Source of the DNA: Fictibacillus barbaricus
GTDB lineage: Bacteria; Bacillota; Bacilli; Bacillales; Fictibacillaceae
Reading direction: 5' to 3'
DNA: 64,000 nucleotides
Assembly: GCF_014635025.1 (NCBI RefSeq)
Contig: NZ_BMCE01000001.1
Span: 1,612,001 to 1,676,000 of the forward strand
Part shown: positions 43,673-51,975 of the stretch, piece after piece
Layout: each line of letters opens with the position of its first letter
Position numbering within the stretch: position 1 is the first letter of the stretch
Program-made: the position numbers and the translations under genes
Notes under the pieces: generated by a model
The model's database searches: none
What the model was told of the DNA's origin: nothing
The model's input: only the letters and a program-made list of their open reading frames with translations

Positions 43673-43933
43673 TTAAGAAACAAGTTCTTTTGTGATTAGG
43701 CTCATGGCAGACTCTGCATCCGAACCTTCAAAAATATAAAGGAATGAATCTCCTTCTTTTAGTGTTAAAAAGAACGATACAAGCTGAGATAATCCAGAAG
43801 CTTTAACAGTTATGCCGTCTTTGCATAAGAAGAGCTGACTATTAATCTTTTTAGCAGATTGCATAATTTCAATTGCTTTATTAACTGTATATTTTGCTGT
43901 TACTTTTACTTTTCGTGAGCAGATTTGTTTCAT
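43673..43933 (-). CDS. HPr-fold protein lacking the phospho-histidine (paralog 2)
   Basis: This 86-residue protein fits the HPr length and pattern: KVKVTAKYTVNKAIEIMQSAKKINSQ, then LFLCKDGITVKASGLSQLVSFFLTL, and a final GSDAESAMSLITKEL helix. The HARPA motif is gone, with YTVNKA in its place. The Ser46 region reads KASGLSQ, so a serine may lie at or one place off the regulatory position. AGGAGG lies 10 bases before the ATG. It is more diverged than the copy at 42674, and the two flank the TVP38 gene on the opposite strand. Function unknown. Confidence 0.65.
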   Translation of the reverse strand: MKQICSRKVKVTAKYTVNKAIEIMQSAKKINSQLFLCKDGITVKASGLSQLVSFFLTLKEGDSFLYIFEGSDAESAMSLITKELVS

Positions 43934-44047
43934 ATGAATTAGCCTCCTGAAATGTATGATTGCTTGATTGCTGATATATTTCCCATAAGTAAGCAGGACA
44001 AAACAGGGTCTTTAGTCCTAATGTGCCATTTTGAAAAGAAGATCGAA

Positions 44048-44095
44048 GTAAAAAAGAGTACCGACGCCAAAAATGGCAGCAGTACTCTTTTTTAT
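44048..44095. terminator. Bidirectional terminator before swrC end
   Basis: AAAAAAGAGTAC (44050-44061) pairs with GTACTCTTTTTT (44083-44094), with an inner GCC/GGC stem. It serves swrC on the minus strand and would also stop plus-strand readthrough. Confidence 0.85.
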
Positions 44096-44107
44096 TTATG
44101 AAGAATA

Positions 44108-47100
44108 TTACTTTGCTTTTTCACGCTTTGCCTGTCTTCTAAAGAACAGTTCATATAGAACAGGCACGATGATCAATGTTAAAAGGGTAGAAGTCGTAAG
44201 TCCACCGATTACAACAATCGCGAGTCCCTTAGAAATCAATGTTCCGGAGGATGTAGTCAATGCAAGCGGAATTAATGCTGCAATGGTAGCGAACGCTGTC
44301 ATTAAGATCGGTCTTAAGCGGGTTTTACCAGCTTCTAGAAGCGCTTCCCGGACTGGCATTCCTTTTTTATCACGGTTCTGTCCAATCCGGTCAACGAGTA
44401 CGATGGCATTCGTTGTAACGATGCCAATCAGCATCAGTATTCCGATCATAGCACTTACAGAAAGTGGTTCATTGATCAAATATAGACCACCGATCGCTCC
44501 GACAGGAACAAATAAGAGAGAGGAAAGGATGATAAACGGTATACGTGCACGACCGAATGTAATCAGCATCGTTAAGTAAACGAGACCGATAGCAACAATC
44601 ATCGCTAACCCTAAATCTTTAAACGTATCCATTGTTTCTTCGCTTCCTCCACCGCCGTCAGTCGAAACAGAAGATGGAAGATCAACGTTATCTTCAACGC
44701 CTTTAATAACATCTTGAGTAACCTTTTGAACATTGTCTCCTTTAACTTGTGCAGAGACTTGAGCATAAATTTTACCCTCTAATTTTTGAATCCCGGTAAC
44801 TGTTTCTTTTTCAGATACATCTGCAACGTCTGAAATCTTTACAGGACCAGTTGTGCCAAAAACAGTTAGGTCTTTAATCTCATCAAGTGATTTTACAGAT
44901 TCTTCATACTCGACCTTAACGTTCTTTTGAGCTCCATCTAAAGTAAGTTCACCTACTTCAACCGGCTTTGTTACATCAGAGACAGCGCCTAAAATGGCAA
45001 ACCCTGATACACCTTTTTCAGCCGCTTTTTCTGTATCGATGGAAACAGCCCATTGCTTTTGTGTATCTTTAAAGTTGTTTGAAACATATTTGATTGAATC
45101 GAGGGTCTTCATGTATTCTTCCACCTGGCCGGCGGCTTTTTGAAGATCCTCTAAGTTATTAGAATACAGATCGATATTTACTTCATTATTTGCCGGAGGT
45201 CCGCCGCTTGAAACTTCTTGTAAGCTGATCACTGTTCCTTCGGCTTTTTCATCTGTAATCTCTTTAATGTCTTTTTCAAGTTCTTTTAATTCTGTTTCAA
45301 CATTTGCTTCTTTTTTCAGATTTACAAAATAGTTTGCTACGTTCTGACGTTTCAGGCCTGTTTGGAAATCACGGGAACCTATGCCTGCTGTAACATCCCT
45401 TATCGTATCTCGTTCTGCTAGATAATCCTCAACCTCAAGTGAGATCTCATTCGTCTTTGTAACATTTGTACTTGCAGGCAGTTCAACATTGACGGTTAAT
45501 GTTTTTTGTTCTTCATTTGGAAGGAAAACCATTCCAAGCTTTGAAGCAAGGAAGAATGATCCTCCAAGGAGAATAAATGATGTAAACAGAACAAGGAACT
45601 TATGGTTAAGAGATGCTTTGATGAGCTTTTCGTAACCACGCTGCAATGGTCCATCGTTCTTCTCTGGTTTTACTCTCTTAAACGCATATTTTGCAAGGAT
45701 TGGAACAATCGTAATAGCAACGATCAATGATGCCAGCAACGCAAAGACAACTGTTAAGGCAAACGGCAAGAAGAACTCGCCCGTTATACCGCCAACAAGA
45801 CCGAGCGGTAAAAATACAACTACTGTTGTAATGGTTGAAGAGACGATCGCTTTTAGGATCTCACGTGTTGAATCGATGATCAACTCATCCCGATCGTAAA
45901 CACCATCTGCTTTTCTGATCCTTCTAAAAATATTTTCAATAACAACGATGCTATCATCTACAACCCGGCCGACCGCAACAGCCATTCCGCCTAATGTCAT
46001 AATATTTAATGTAATATCAAGACGGTCTAGGAAGATCGCTGAAACGAGCAGTGAGAGCGGGATAGAAATGATCGCAATAATAGTCGCTCTAAAATTACGA
46101 AGAAAGATCAGAACCGCCAATGAAGCGAATAGGGCTCCGAACAGACCTTCTTTAACAAGCGTGTTTACGGAATCTTTGATGCCTTCAGCCTGACCGAATC
46201 CAATCGCGTAATTCAGTTTATCATCGTATTTTTCTTTATCCAGCACTTCAATAACTTTTTCAGCTACTTCTACTGTGTTCGCATCTTGTTTTTTTGTTAC
46301 CGCCATAGAAAGTGAAGACTTCTGGTTATATCTTGTAATTTCACTTACATCGTCTGTTTCTTTTACTTCAGCAATGTCACCAATTTTTAAGCTTGCTTTC
46401 GCTTGTATTTGTGAAGGAGCTCCTTGGCCGCCTAATGTTTCGGGACCGCCAGCTCCGCCTGGTGCCCTATTGCCTTCCGTACTCCCGGCACCGTCTGGAG
46501 CTTGAGTCAATGCACCTTGGCTGTTTGAAATCGTGATTTCTTTTAATTCAGAGACTGTATCAACTGCTTCTTCAACACGAACGGGAACCGTAAGAGAGTC
46601 ATCAGTTACTGTTCCTGCAGGGAAGGAGAGATCACGGCTGTTGATCGCTTCTTTTACTGAGTTTAATGTTACGCCGGCCGCTTTTGCTTTCTCACGGTCT
46701 AATGTAATGGAAACGAAGGTTTCTTTTACCCCGCCTACTGAAACGTTGTTAACACCTTGGATCTTTTTAAGCTCTGGAACCAATTCGTCATTTACAAACC
46801 CTTGAATATTTTCTCCTTCTTTTTCAGGGAATAAAGAGATATTATAAATGGGTATCGTACCGAAAGAAAAACGGCTAACTTCAGGTTCTACATCCTCAGG
46901 AAGATCGGTTTCTGAAACGATGGATTTCACTTGATCTTCAACCTCATCCATGTCTGCAGTAAACGGAAAGTCCATACTTATGATCGAAACACTTTCAAGT
47001 GAAGAGCTCTTTACCGTTTTTACATCTTCAACTTGTTTTAATAGAGTCTCCAGCTTGTCTGTCACTTGTTCGTTGACATCTTCAGGTGATGCCCCAGGAT

Positions 47101-47254
47101 AAACAGTTTGAATGGTCAATTGTGGAAACTCAACATTTGGGAGCAAATCCACTTTTAAGTTAGTGAACGAGAAAACCCCGCCAACGATGAGTAAAAATGA
47201 AAAAATAAAGATAGCTGCCGGGTTTTTTAGACTAAATCTAGTTAACCAGTTCAT
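44108..47254 (-). CDS. swrC: RND (AcrB-type) efflux transporter, SwrC-like
   Basis: This 1048-residue protein is an RND-family pump with the twelve-segment plan: an N-terminal membrane helix (NPAAIFIFSFLLIVGGVFSF), a large outer loop, a first membrane bundle with GGMAVAVGRVVDDSIVVIENIFRRI (ion-relay Asp pair), a second outer loop and a final bundle with TTNAIVLVDRIGQNRDKKG. SwrC (YerP) of B. subtilis exports surfactin and is needed for swarming, and this is the nearest type I know. The first outer loop has a Gly/Ala/Pro-rich insert (about residues 250-285). GGAGAGG precedes the ATG. A PadR-type regulator is encoded divergently. No membrane-fusion partner is encoded nearby, as is normal for Gram-positive members. 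Confidence 0.88.
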   Translation of the reverse strand: MNWLTRFSLKNPAAIFIFSFLLIVGGVFSFTNLKVDLLPNVEFPQLTIQTVYPGASPEDVNEQVTDKLETLLKQVEDVKTVKSSSLESVSIISMDFPFTADMDEVEDQVKSIVSETDLPEDVEPEVSRFSFGTIPIYNISLFPEKEGENIQGFVNDELVPELKKIQGVNNVSVGGVKETFVSITLDREKAKAAGVTLNSVKEAINSRDLSFPAGTVTDDSLTVPVRVEEAVDTVSELKEITISNSQGALTQAPDGAGSTEGNRAPGGAGGPETLGGQGAPSQIQAKASLKIGDIAEVKETDDVSEITRYNQKSSLSMAVTKKQDANTVEVAEKVIEVLDKEKYDDKLNYAIGFGQAEGIKDSVNTLVKEGLFGALFASLAVLIFLRNFRATIIAIISIPLSLLVSAIFLDRLDITLNIMTLGGMAVAVGRVVDDSIVVIENIFRRIRKADGVYDRDELIIDSTREILKAIVSSTITTVVVFLPLGLVGGITGEFFLPFALTVVFALLASLIVAITIVPILAKYAFKRVKPEKNDGPLQRGYEKLIKASLNHKFLVLFTSFILLGGSFFLASKLGMVFLPNEEQKTLTVNVELPASTNVTKTNEISLEVEDYLAERDTIRDVTAGIGSRDFQTGLKRQNVANYFVNLKKEANVETELKELEKDIKEITDEKAEGTVISLQEVSSGGPPANNEVNIDLYSNNLEDLQKAAGQVEEYMKTLDSIKYVSNNFKDTQKQWAVSIDTEKAAEKGVSGFAILGAVSDVTKPVEVGELTLDGAQKNVKVEYEESVKSLDEIKDLTVFGTTGPVKISDVADVSEKETVTGIQKLEGKIYAQVSAQVKGDNVQKVTQDVIKGVEDNVDLPSSVSTDGGGGSEETMDTFKDLGLAMIVAIGLVYLTMLITFGRARIPFIILSSLLFVPVGAIGGLYLINEPLSVSAMIGILMLIGIVTTNAIVLVDRIGQNRDKKGMPVREALLEAGKTRLRPILMTAFATIAALIPLALTTSSGTLISKGLAIVVIGGLTTSTLLTLIIVPVLYELFFRRQAKREKAK

Positions 47255-47311
47255 TGTTTCCTCTCCTGCCTATTATGTTTCATATGTGTATTTTCACTTA
47301 TGTTTATCTAT

Positions 47312-47341
47312 AATATAATAAATGAATAAGATTTATTTCAA
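47312..47341 (-). promoter_or_regulatory. Candidate promoter of swrC
   Basis: On the minus strand TTGAAA (47341-47336) and TATATT (47317-47312) are 18 bases apart in the shared gap with padR. Confidence 0.5.
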
Positions 47342-47402
47342 GTTATATGGATAAAAAATATGTTACAATGCAAAACAGTACAGGTAGAAAGAAGGGTAAC
47401 AA

Positions 47403-47948
47403 ATGGCGTTAAGGTATGCGCTGTTAGGTTTATTGGCGAAAAATGAAGCGACAGGATATGAGCTTACGCAGCAATTTAAAGAAACAGTTATTCATTTTTG
47501 GACAGCCCATCATACTCAGATTTATCGTGAACTTTTGAAAATGGAAGAAGAAGGCTTAACTCATTCTAAGACTGTCCAGCAAAGTGATTATCCGGATAAA
47601 AAAATATATACGATTACAGATAAAGGGTTTGAAAAGCTGCTCGAATGGATGCTCAACAAGCCTGTAAGTGTTCCAAAGCTAAAAGATGATCTTTTATTAA
47701 GGGTCTCGATGTTTCACTTTATTCCTGCAGAAAAAGCGATTGCTTTTTTAGAAAAAAGTAAGGAACACCATCAAATGGGACTTATGATGACAAAGAAATG
47801 GCAGGATGAACATTTTCCCGAAGGCAGGTATGGTCAAAACGAACTCGGTGAGTATTTAACGAGTGAGTATGGCATTCGATACATGGAGAGCTGGTTATCC
47901 TGGTGTAACTGGGCCATAAAGGTATTGAAAAAGAAAGGTGTGTCTTAA
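47403..47948 (+). CDS. PadR-family transcriptional regulator
   Basis: This 181-residue protein has the PadR winged helix (MALRYALLGLLAKNEATGYELTQQF, with HTQIYRELLKMEEEGL as recognition region and DKKIYTITDKG as wing), followed by the C-terminal Vir_act_alpha_C-type helical dimerisation domain. PadR proteins often repress a divergent efflux gene, so swrC is the obvious target. The 148-base shared gap is AT-rich; I could not pin down an operator. yqkB starts 7 bases downstream, so both may be co-transcribed. Confidence 0.85.
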   Translation: MALRYALLGLLAKNEATGYELTQQFKETVIHFWTAHHTQIYRELLKMEEEGLTHSKTVQQSDYPDKKIYTITDKGFEKLLEWMLNKPVSVPKLKDDLLLRVSMFHFIPAEKAIAFLEKSKEHHQMGLMMTKKWQDEHFPEGRYGQNELGEYLTSEYGIRYMESWLSWCNWAIKVLKKKGVS

Positions 47949-47955
47949 TTAAAGG

Positions 47956-48294
47956 ATGGATATCATTTTTACAGATAGAGCATTAGCACGGCTGCAAAAT
48001 AAGACAGAAGGAAAAGAAGGATATATAAAATTAAAGCATGATACGGAAGGTTGTGGATGTGTCGTTAGCGGAGTGGCTGCGATCTGGCTTATTGATCAGC
48101 CGGAGGAAAACGATACGAAGGTAAAGACAAACGGTCCTGATCTTTATCTGGACTATAACACGGAGGTTTTCTTTGATGAAAAAATGACGATCGATGCTCC
48201 TCGGGGCAATCACTTTTCATTAAAAAGTCCAAGTGAGATCTTGAACCATTCCATGAAATATTATGATAAAACGAAACTAAACACGGGCCGTTAA
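47956..48294 (+). CDS. yqkB: HesB-like iron-sulfur biosynthesis family protein (YqkB)
   Basis: This 112-residue protein matches YqkB: FTDRALARLQNK, YIKLKHDTEGCGCVVSGVAAIW with the CGC motif, and LDYNTEVFFDEKMTIDAP before FSLKSPSEILN. It belongs to the HesB/IscA-like superfamily but lacks the usual three-cysteine A-type pattern, so a carrier role is not certain. No AGGAGG consensus is ideal here; AAAGGATGG overlaps the ATG region, so the start is slightly uncertain. A strong terminator follows. Confidence 0.85.
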   Translation: MDIIFTDRALARLQNKTEGKEGYIKLKHDTEGCGCVVSGVAAIWLIDQPEENDTKVKTNGPDLYLDYNTEVFFDEKMTIDAPRGNHFSLKSPSEILNHSMKYYDKTKLNTGR

Positions 48295-48306
48295 GCCCGT
48301 GTTTTT
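48280..48306. terminator. Terminator between yqkB and HMG-CoA lyase gene
   Basis: AACACGGGC (48280-48288) pairs with GCCCGTGTT (48294-48302), followed by Ts. The T-run reaches the stop codon of the convergent gene. Confidence 0.88.
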
Positions 48307-49211
48307 TAATGTTGAGGAACACTCCGCATTAATTGAAATTGTTTGCTTGCAACAGGCTTAGAAAGAAGAGGAGAAATGTATGCAGCGGCTTCTAACAATT
48401 TATCCAGATGAATACCTGTTGAGATTCCCATTTGAGAAAGCATATAGACCACATCTTCTGAAGCCACATTACCAGTAGCGCCTGGTGCAAAAGGACAGCC
48501 GCCAAGTCCGCCTGCAGATGTGTCAAAACGGTCTATTCCTGCCTGTAAACTAGCAAATATATTGGCTAGCGCCATCCCGCGGGTATCGTGGAAATGAGCA
48601 GTCAGCAAAGTTGTAGCACGCAGATGATGCTTTAATAGTGTAAACAGTTCATAGCACTCTGATGGATTTGCCATGCCGATTGTGTCAGCAACACTCAGTT
48701 CGTCTACACCCATATCCTCAAATTCCTGGCAAACCTTCAGCACATCTTGTTCATCGATCTTTCCTTCGAACGGACAATAGAAACTGGTAGAGATACAAGC
48801 TCTTACAAAATATCCTTTGCGTTTTAGATCATCAATAAGCGGCCTTAGTTCATTCATGCTTTCTTCTGTTGTTTTATTAATGTTTTTTTTGTTAAACGTA
48901 TCACTTACACCCACGAACACCGCAATATGTTTCACGCCTGATCCAATGGCTAGATCAATCCCTTTTTTATTAGGTGCAAGAACAAAATTTCGAGAATCAT
49001 CCAAACAGTTCTCGAGAACGATTGAGGCGTCCTGCATTTGAGGAACCCACTTTGGTGAAACAAATGAAGTCAGTTCCATCTCTTGAAAACCTGCATTTTT
49101 CAACAGCGAAATAAATTCGATCTTATTATTTGCAGGTATAAGATTTTTTTCATTCTGAAGTCCGTCCCGCGGTCCAACTTCAATTAGTGTGACTCTCTCA
49201 GGTAAGTCCAC
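48306..49211 (-). CDS. yngG: Hydroxymethylglutaryl-CoA lyase
   Basis: HMG-CoA lyase cleaves HMG-CoA, the end product of leucine breakdown, to acetoacetate and acetyl-CoA. The 301-residue product has the TIM-barrel HMGL-like fold with VGPRDGLQNE at the N terminus, LSVADTIGMANPSE, HFHDTRGMALAN and the catalytic-cysteine signature GGLGGCPFAPGATGNVASED. The start is GTG 49211 with AAAGGGG about 10 bases before it. A near-perfect cre site lies just upstream. It is divergent from the thiolase-scoAB genes that use its product acetoacetate. Earlier leucine steps (isovaleryl-CoA dehydrogenase, MCC) are not in the window. Confidence 0.93.
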   Translation of the reverse strand: MDLPERVTLIEVGPRDGLQNEKNLIPANNKIEFISLLKNAGFQEMELTSFVSPKWVPQMQDASIVLENCLDDSRNFVLAPNKKGIDLAIGSGVKHIAVFVGVSDTFNKKNINKTTEESMNELRPLIDDLKRKGYFVRACISTSFYCPFEGKIDEQDVLKVCQEFEDMGVDELSVADTIGMANPSECYELFTLLKHHLRATTLLTAHFHDTRGMALANIFASLQAGIDRFDTSAGGLGGCPFAPGATGNVASEDVVYMLSQMGISTGIHLDKLLEAAAYISPLLSKPVASKQFQLMRSVPQH

Positions 49212-49229
49212 CTTTTAATAACCCCTTTC

Positions 49230-49244
49230 TTGAAAGCGTTTTCC
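49230..49244. promoter_or_regulatory. cre site (CcpA) in the HMG-CoA lyase/thiolase gap
   Basis: TTGAAAGCGTTTTCC matches the cre consensus WTGNAANCGNWNNCW at all but the last position. It lies 19-33 bases upstream of the lyase start on the minus strand, so it probably represses that gene. It might also affect the divergent thiolase operon. Confidence 0.75.
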
Positions 49245-49300
49245 TTAGTTTATTGTAACGAATTAAAAACGTGAGTTGCAACACATTTCAATAAATATGG

Positions 49301-49328
49301 TATGATAAAAAGGAATTTTCAGAAATTT
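49301..49328 (+). promoter_or_regulatory. Thiolase operon -10 box and CodY-like box
   Basis: TATGAT (49301-49306) is a likely -10; the nearest -35, TTGCAA at 49275, has a long 20-base spacer. Right downstream, AATTTTCAGAAATTT (49314-49328) matches the CodY box AATTTTCWGAAAATT at 14 of 15. A repressor there would block the start or early elongation. Confidence 0.6.
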
Positions 49329-49356
49329 TAGGAGTTTAATGAGGAGGAGACTAAGA

Positions 49357-50556
49357 ATGGTTTCAAGAGAGAGAGATGCCGTTATTGTAAGCGCTGTCAG
49401 AACGCCGATCGGAAGTTTCATGGGAAGTTTTAAGACGGTTTCTGCGACAGAACTAGGAGCAATTGCCATTAAAGACTCATTAAAGAAAGCAGGAGTTCCA
49501 CATGATTCAGTAGATGAAGTGATCATGGGAAACGTACTGCAAGCAGGACTTGGTCAGAATCCTGCACGTCAGGCTGCCATTAAAGCTGGGCTGCCAAATG
49601 AAGTATCAAGTATGACGGTGAATAAAGTTTGTGGCTCAGGGTTAAAAGCCCTTCATCTAGCATGCCAAGCGATCTGGCTGAACGAAGCGGATACAATCGT
49701 TTGCGGTGGTATGGAAAACATGAGCCAAGCTCCTTATCTATTGAACGGAGCAAGAGATGGTCTTCGTATGGGGAACGCACCAATGGTCGATTCGATGATC
49801 CAAGATGGCCTGTGGTGTGCGTTTGGCGATTATCATATGGGAATTACAGCTGAAAATCTATGTGAAACACATTCTTTATCTCGTGAAGAACTGGATGAAT
49901 TTTCAGCTGAAAGCCAAAGAAAGTGTGCCGAAGCACAAGAACAAGGAAAATTTGATGATGAGATCACTCCGGTGGAGATCCCTCAGCGCAAGGGTGATCC
50001 CGTAATAATAGATAAAGATGAATATCCAAAACCTACCTCTACCGTTGAAAAATTAGGCAAGTTAAGACCTGCCTTTAAAAAAGAAGGAATGGTAACTGCA
50101 GGTAATGCTTCAGGCATCAATGACGGTGCAGCTGCACTTGTTGTGATGAGCAGAAAGAAAGCAGAAGAACTGGGATTAAAACCGCTTGCTGTCGTTAAAG
50201 CAAATGCGAGTGCTGGTGTTGCTCCAGAAGTGATGGGAATCGGTCCTGTTGAAGCTGTAAAGAAAGTGTTGAAAAAAGCTGAACTAGAGATGAAAGATTT
50301 AGATCTTGTAGAAGCAAACGAAGCATTTGCAAGCCAATCACTGGCTGTTGGCAAAGATCTAGAGTTTGATAAAGAAAAACTTAATGTGAACGGTGGAGCT
50401 ATTGCGCTAGGACATCCAATCGGAGCCAGCGGTGCCAGAATTGTAGTTACCCTGCTCCATGAGATGAAACGAAGAAATTCAAAAAGAGGTCTTGCAACGC
50501 TCTGTATCGGTGGAGGCCAAGGTGTAGCATCAATCTTTGAAAACGAAGAGGCGTAA
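49357..50556 (+). CDS. Acetyl-CoA acetyltransferase (thiolase 1)
   Basis: Thiolase joins two acetyl-CoA or splits acetoacetyl-CoA. The 399-residue product has the nucleophile motif [14 protein letters not shown], the [23 protein letters not shown] region, the [11 protein letters not shown] stretch, the [16 protein letters not shown] histidine motif and the C-terminal CIGGGQG with the second catalytic Cys. ATG 49357 follows GAGGAGGAG. The gene is 14 bases before scoA, so cleavage of the acetoacetyl-CoA made by ScoAB is the likely role. It resembles MmgA/AtoB-type enzymes. Confidence 0.93.
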   Translation: MVSRERDAVIVSAVRTPIGSFMGSFKTVSATELGAIAIKDSLKKAGVPHDSVDEVIMGNVLQAGLGQNPARQAAIKAGLPNEVSSMTVNKVCGSGLKALHLACQAIWLNEADTIVCGGMENMSQAPYLLNGARDGLRMGNAPMVDSMIQDGLWCAFGDYHMGITAENLCETHSLSREELDEFSAESQRKCAEAQEQGKFDDEITPVEIPQRKGDPVIIDKDEYPKPTSTVEKLGKLRPAFKKEGMVTAGNASGINDGAAALVVMSRKKAEELGLKPLAVVKANASAGVAPEVMGIGPVEAVKKVLKKAELEMKDLDLVEANEAFASQSLAVGKDLEFDKEKLNVNGGAIALGHPIGASGARIVVTLLHEMKRRNSKRGLATLCIGGGQGVASIFENEEA

Positions 50557-50570
50557 AAGGAGAGATAACT

Positions 50571-51263
50571 ATGAAACCAATATTGAATTCAGCACTTGAA
50601 GCTGTAGAGGACATTAAAGACGGATCGACCCTGTTGGTTGGTGGGTTTGGATTAGTTGGAATCCCTGAAAACTTAATCCTTGCTCTGGTTGAAAAAGGAA
50701 CGAAAGATCTTACAGTTATCTCGAACAATTGCGGTGTAGATGACTGGGGTCTGGGGTTATTGTTAAAAAACAAACAGATCAAAAAGATGGTCGGATCTTA
50801 TGTTGGTGAGAACAAAGAGTTTGAAAGACAAGTATTATCCGGTGAAATAGAAGTAGATCTAATCCCTCAAGGAACACTTGCTGAGAGAATCAGAGCAGGC
50901 GGAGCAGGAATTCCTGCATTCTACACACCAGCAGGGGTAGGGACTCCGATTGCAGAGGGGAAAGAAACACGTACGTTTAACGGGAAAGAATATTTGCTTG
51001 AAGAAGGAATTGTTGCTGATTTCAGCTTGATCCGTGCGGCTAAAGGTGATAAAGCTGGCAATCTTATCTATAACAAAACAGCCCGTAACTTTAACCCGAT
51101 GATCGCAGCGGCTGGCAAAGTAACGATAGCTGAAGTAGAAGAAATGGTGGAGATCGGCGACCTGCACCCGGATTACATACATACACCAGGTGTATATGTA
51201 CAAAAGATGATCGTAGGAACACAAGAAAAACGCATCGAGCGTTTAACGGTAAAACAAGGGTAA
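50571..51263 (+). CDS. scoA: 3-oxoacid (succinyl-CoA:acetoacetate) CoA-transferase subunit A
   Basis: ScoA and ScoB activate acetoacetate with CoA from succinyl-CoA. The 230-residue subunit belongs to CoA transferase family [58 protein letters not shown] and [25 protein letters not shown] precedes the ATG. An acetate:acetoacetate transferase (AtoD-like) is the main alternative, but the GENKEF and [11 protein letters not shown] patterns fit SCOT better. It lies between the two thiolases in one operon. Confidence 0.92.
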   Translation: MKPILNSALEAVEDIKDGSTLLVGGFGLVGIPENLILALVEKGTKDLTVISNNCGVDDWGLGLLLKNKQIKKMVGSYVGENKEFERQVLSGEIEVDLIPQGTLAERIRAGGAGIPAFYTPAGVGTPIAEGKETRTFNGKEYLLEEGIVADFSLIRAAKGDKAGNLIYNKTARNFNPMIAAAGKVTIAEVEEMVEIGDLHPDYIHTPGVYVQKMIVGTQEKRIERLTVKQG

Positions 51264-51279
51264 GAGGAGGGAAACCATA

Positions 51280-51933
51280 ATGAATATTAGAGAAAGAATC
51301 GCAAAGAGAGCAGAGAAAGAAATTGAATCAGGGTTCTATGTAAATTTAGGTATTGGGATGCCTACAATGGTTGCAAACTTTATCTCAGATAATAAAGAGG
51401 TTGTGCTGCAATCAGAAAACGGTCTTTTAGGAATTGGACCATATCCACTTGAAAGTGAAGTAGATCCTGATCTTATCAATGCGGGGAAAGAAACCGTAAC
51501 AGCTATAAAAGGAGCTTCCTATTTTGACAGTTCGGAGTCTTTTGCGATGATCCGCGGAGGTCATATCGATATTGCGATTCTAGGTGGGATGGAAGTTTCA
51601 GAGAACGGCGACTTAGCAAACTGGATGATTCCTGGGAAGATGATAAAAGGAATGGGCGGTGCAATGGATTTAGTGCATGGCGCTAAGAAAATTATTGTTA
51701 TTATGGAACATGTAAACAAAGCCGGAGACAGTAAGATATTAAAGCAATGTCAGCTTCCGTTAACAGGTAAAGGTGTCGTTGAACGAATCATAACGGACCG
51801 TGCCGTTATGGATGTTTCAGATCAAGGGCTAGTCTTAAGAGAAGTAGCGGAAGGCTACACAGTTGATGATGTCCTAAAATCAACCGAAGCAAAGCTCATT
51901 GTTTCAGAAGATGTGAAACTGGACGCTTATTAA
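51280..51933 (+). CDS. scoB: 3-oxoacid CoA-transferase subunit B
   Basis: This 217-residue subunit carries the catalytic glutamate of the family in [15 protein letters not shown]; an N-terminal [17 protein letters not shown] and a later [31 protein letters not shown] also match. It pairs with ScoA, 17 bases upstream. AGAGGAGGG precedes the ATG. The enzyme consumes succinyl-CoA, a product of the methylmalonyl-CoA mutase encoded 25 kb away in this window. Confidence 0.93.
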   Translation: MNIRERIAKRAEKEIESGFYVNLGIGMPTMVANFISDNKEVVLQSENGLLGIGPYPLESEVDPDLINAGKETVTAIKGASYFDSSESFAMIRGGHIDIAILGGMEVSENGDLANWMIPGKMIKGMGGAMDLVHGAKKIIVIMEHVNKAGDSKILKQCQLPLTGKGVVERIITDRAVMDVSDQGLVLREVAEGYTVDDVLKSTEAKLIVSEDVKLDAY

Positions 51934-51975
51934 AAAAACAAGGCCTTTATTCTTTAATGAGAAGGTGATAAAAGC

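Noticed and set aside
44073-44579. Plus-strand open frame of 168 codons
   Set aside because: It lies antisense to the conserved C-terminal membrane part of swrC, and its composition mirrors that gene. No ribosome site.
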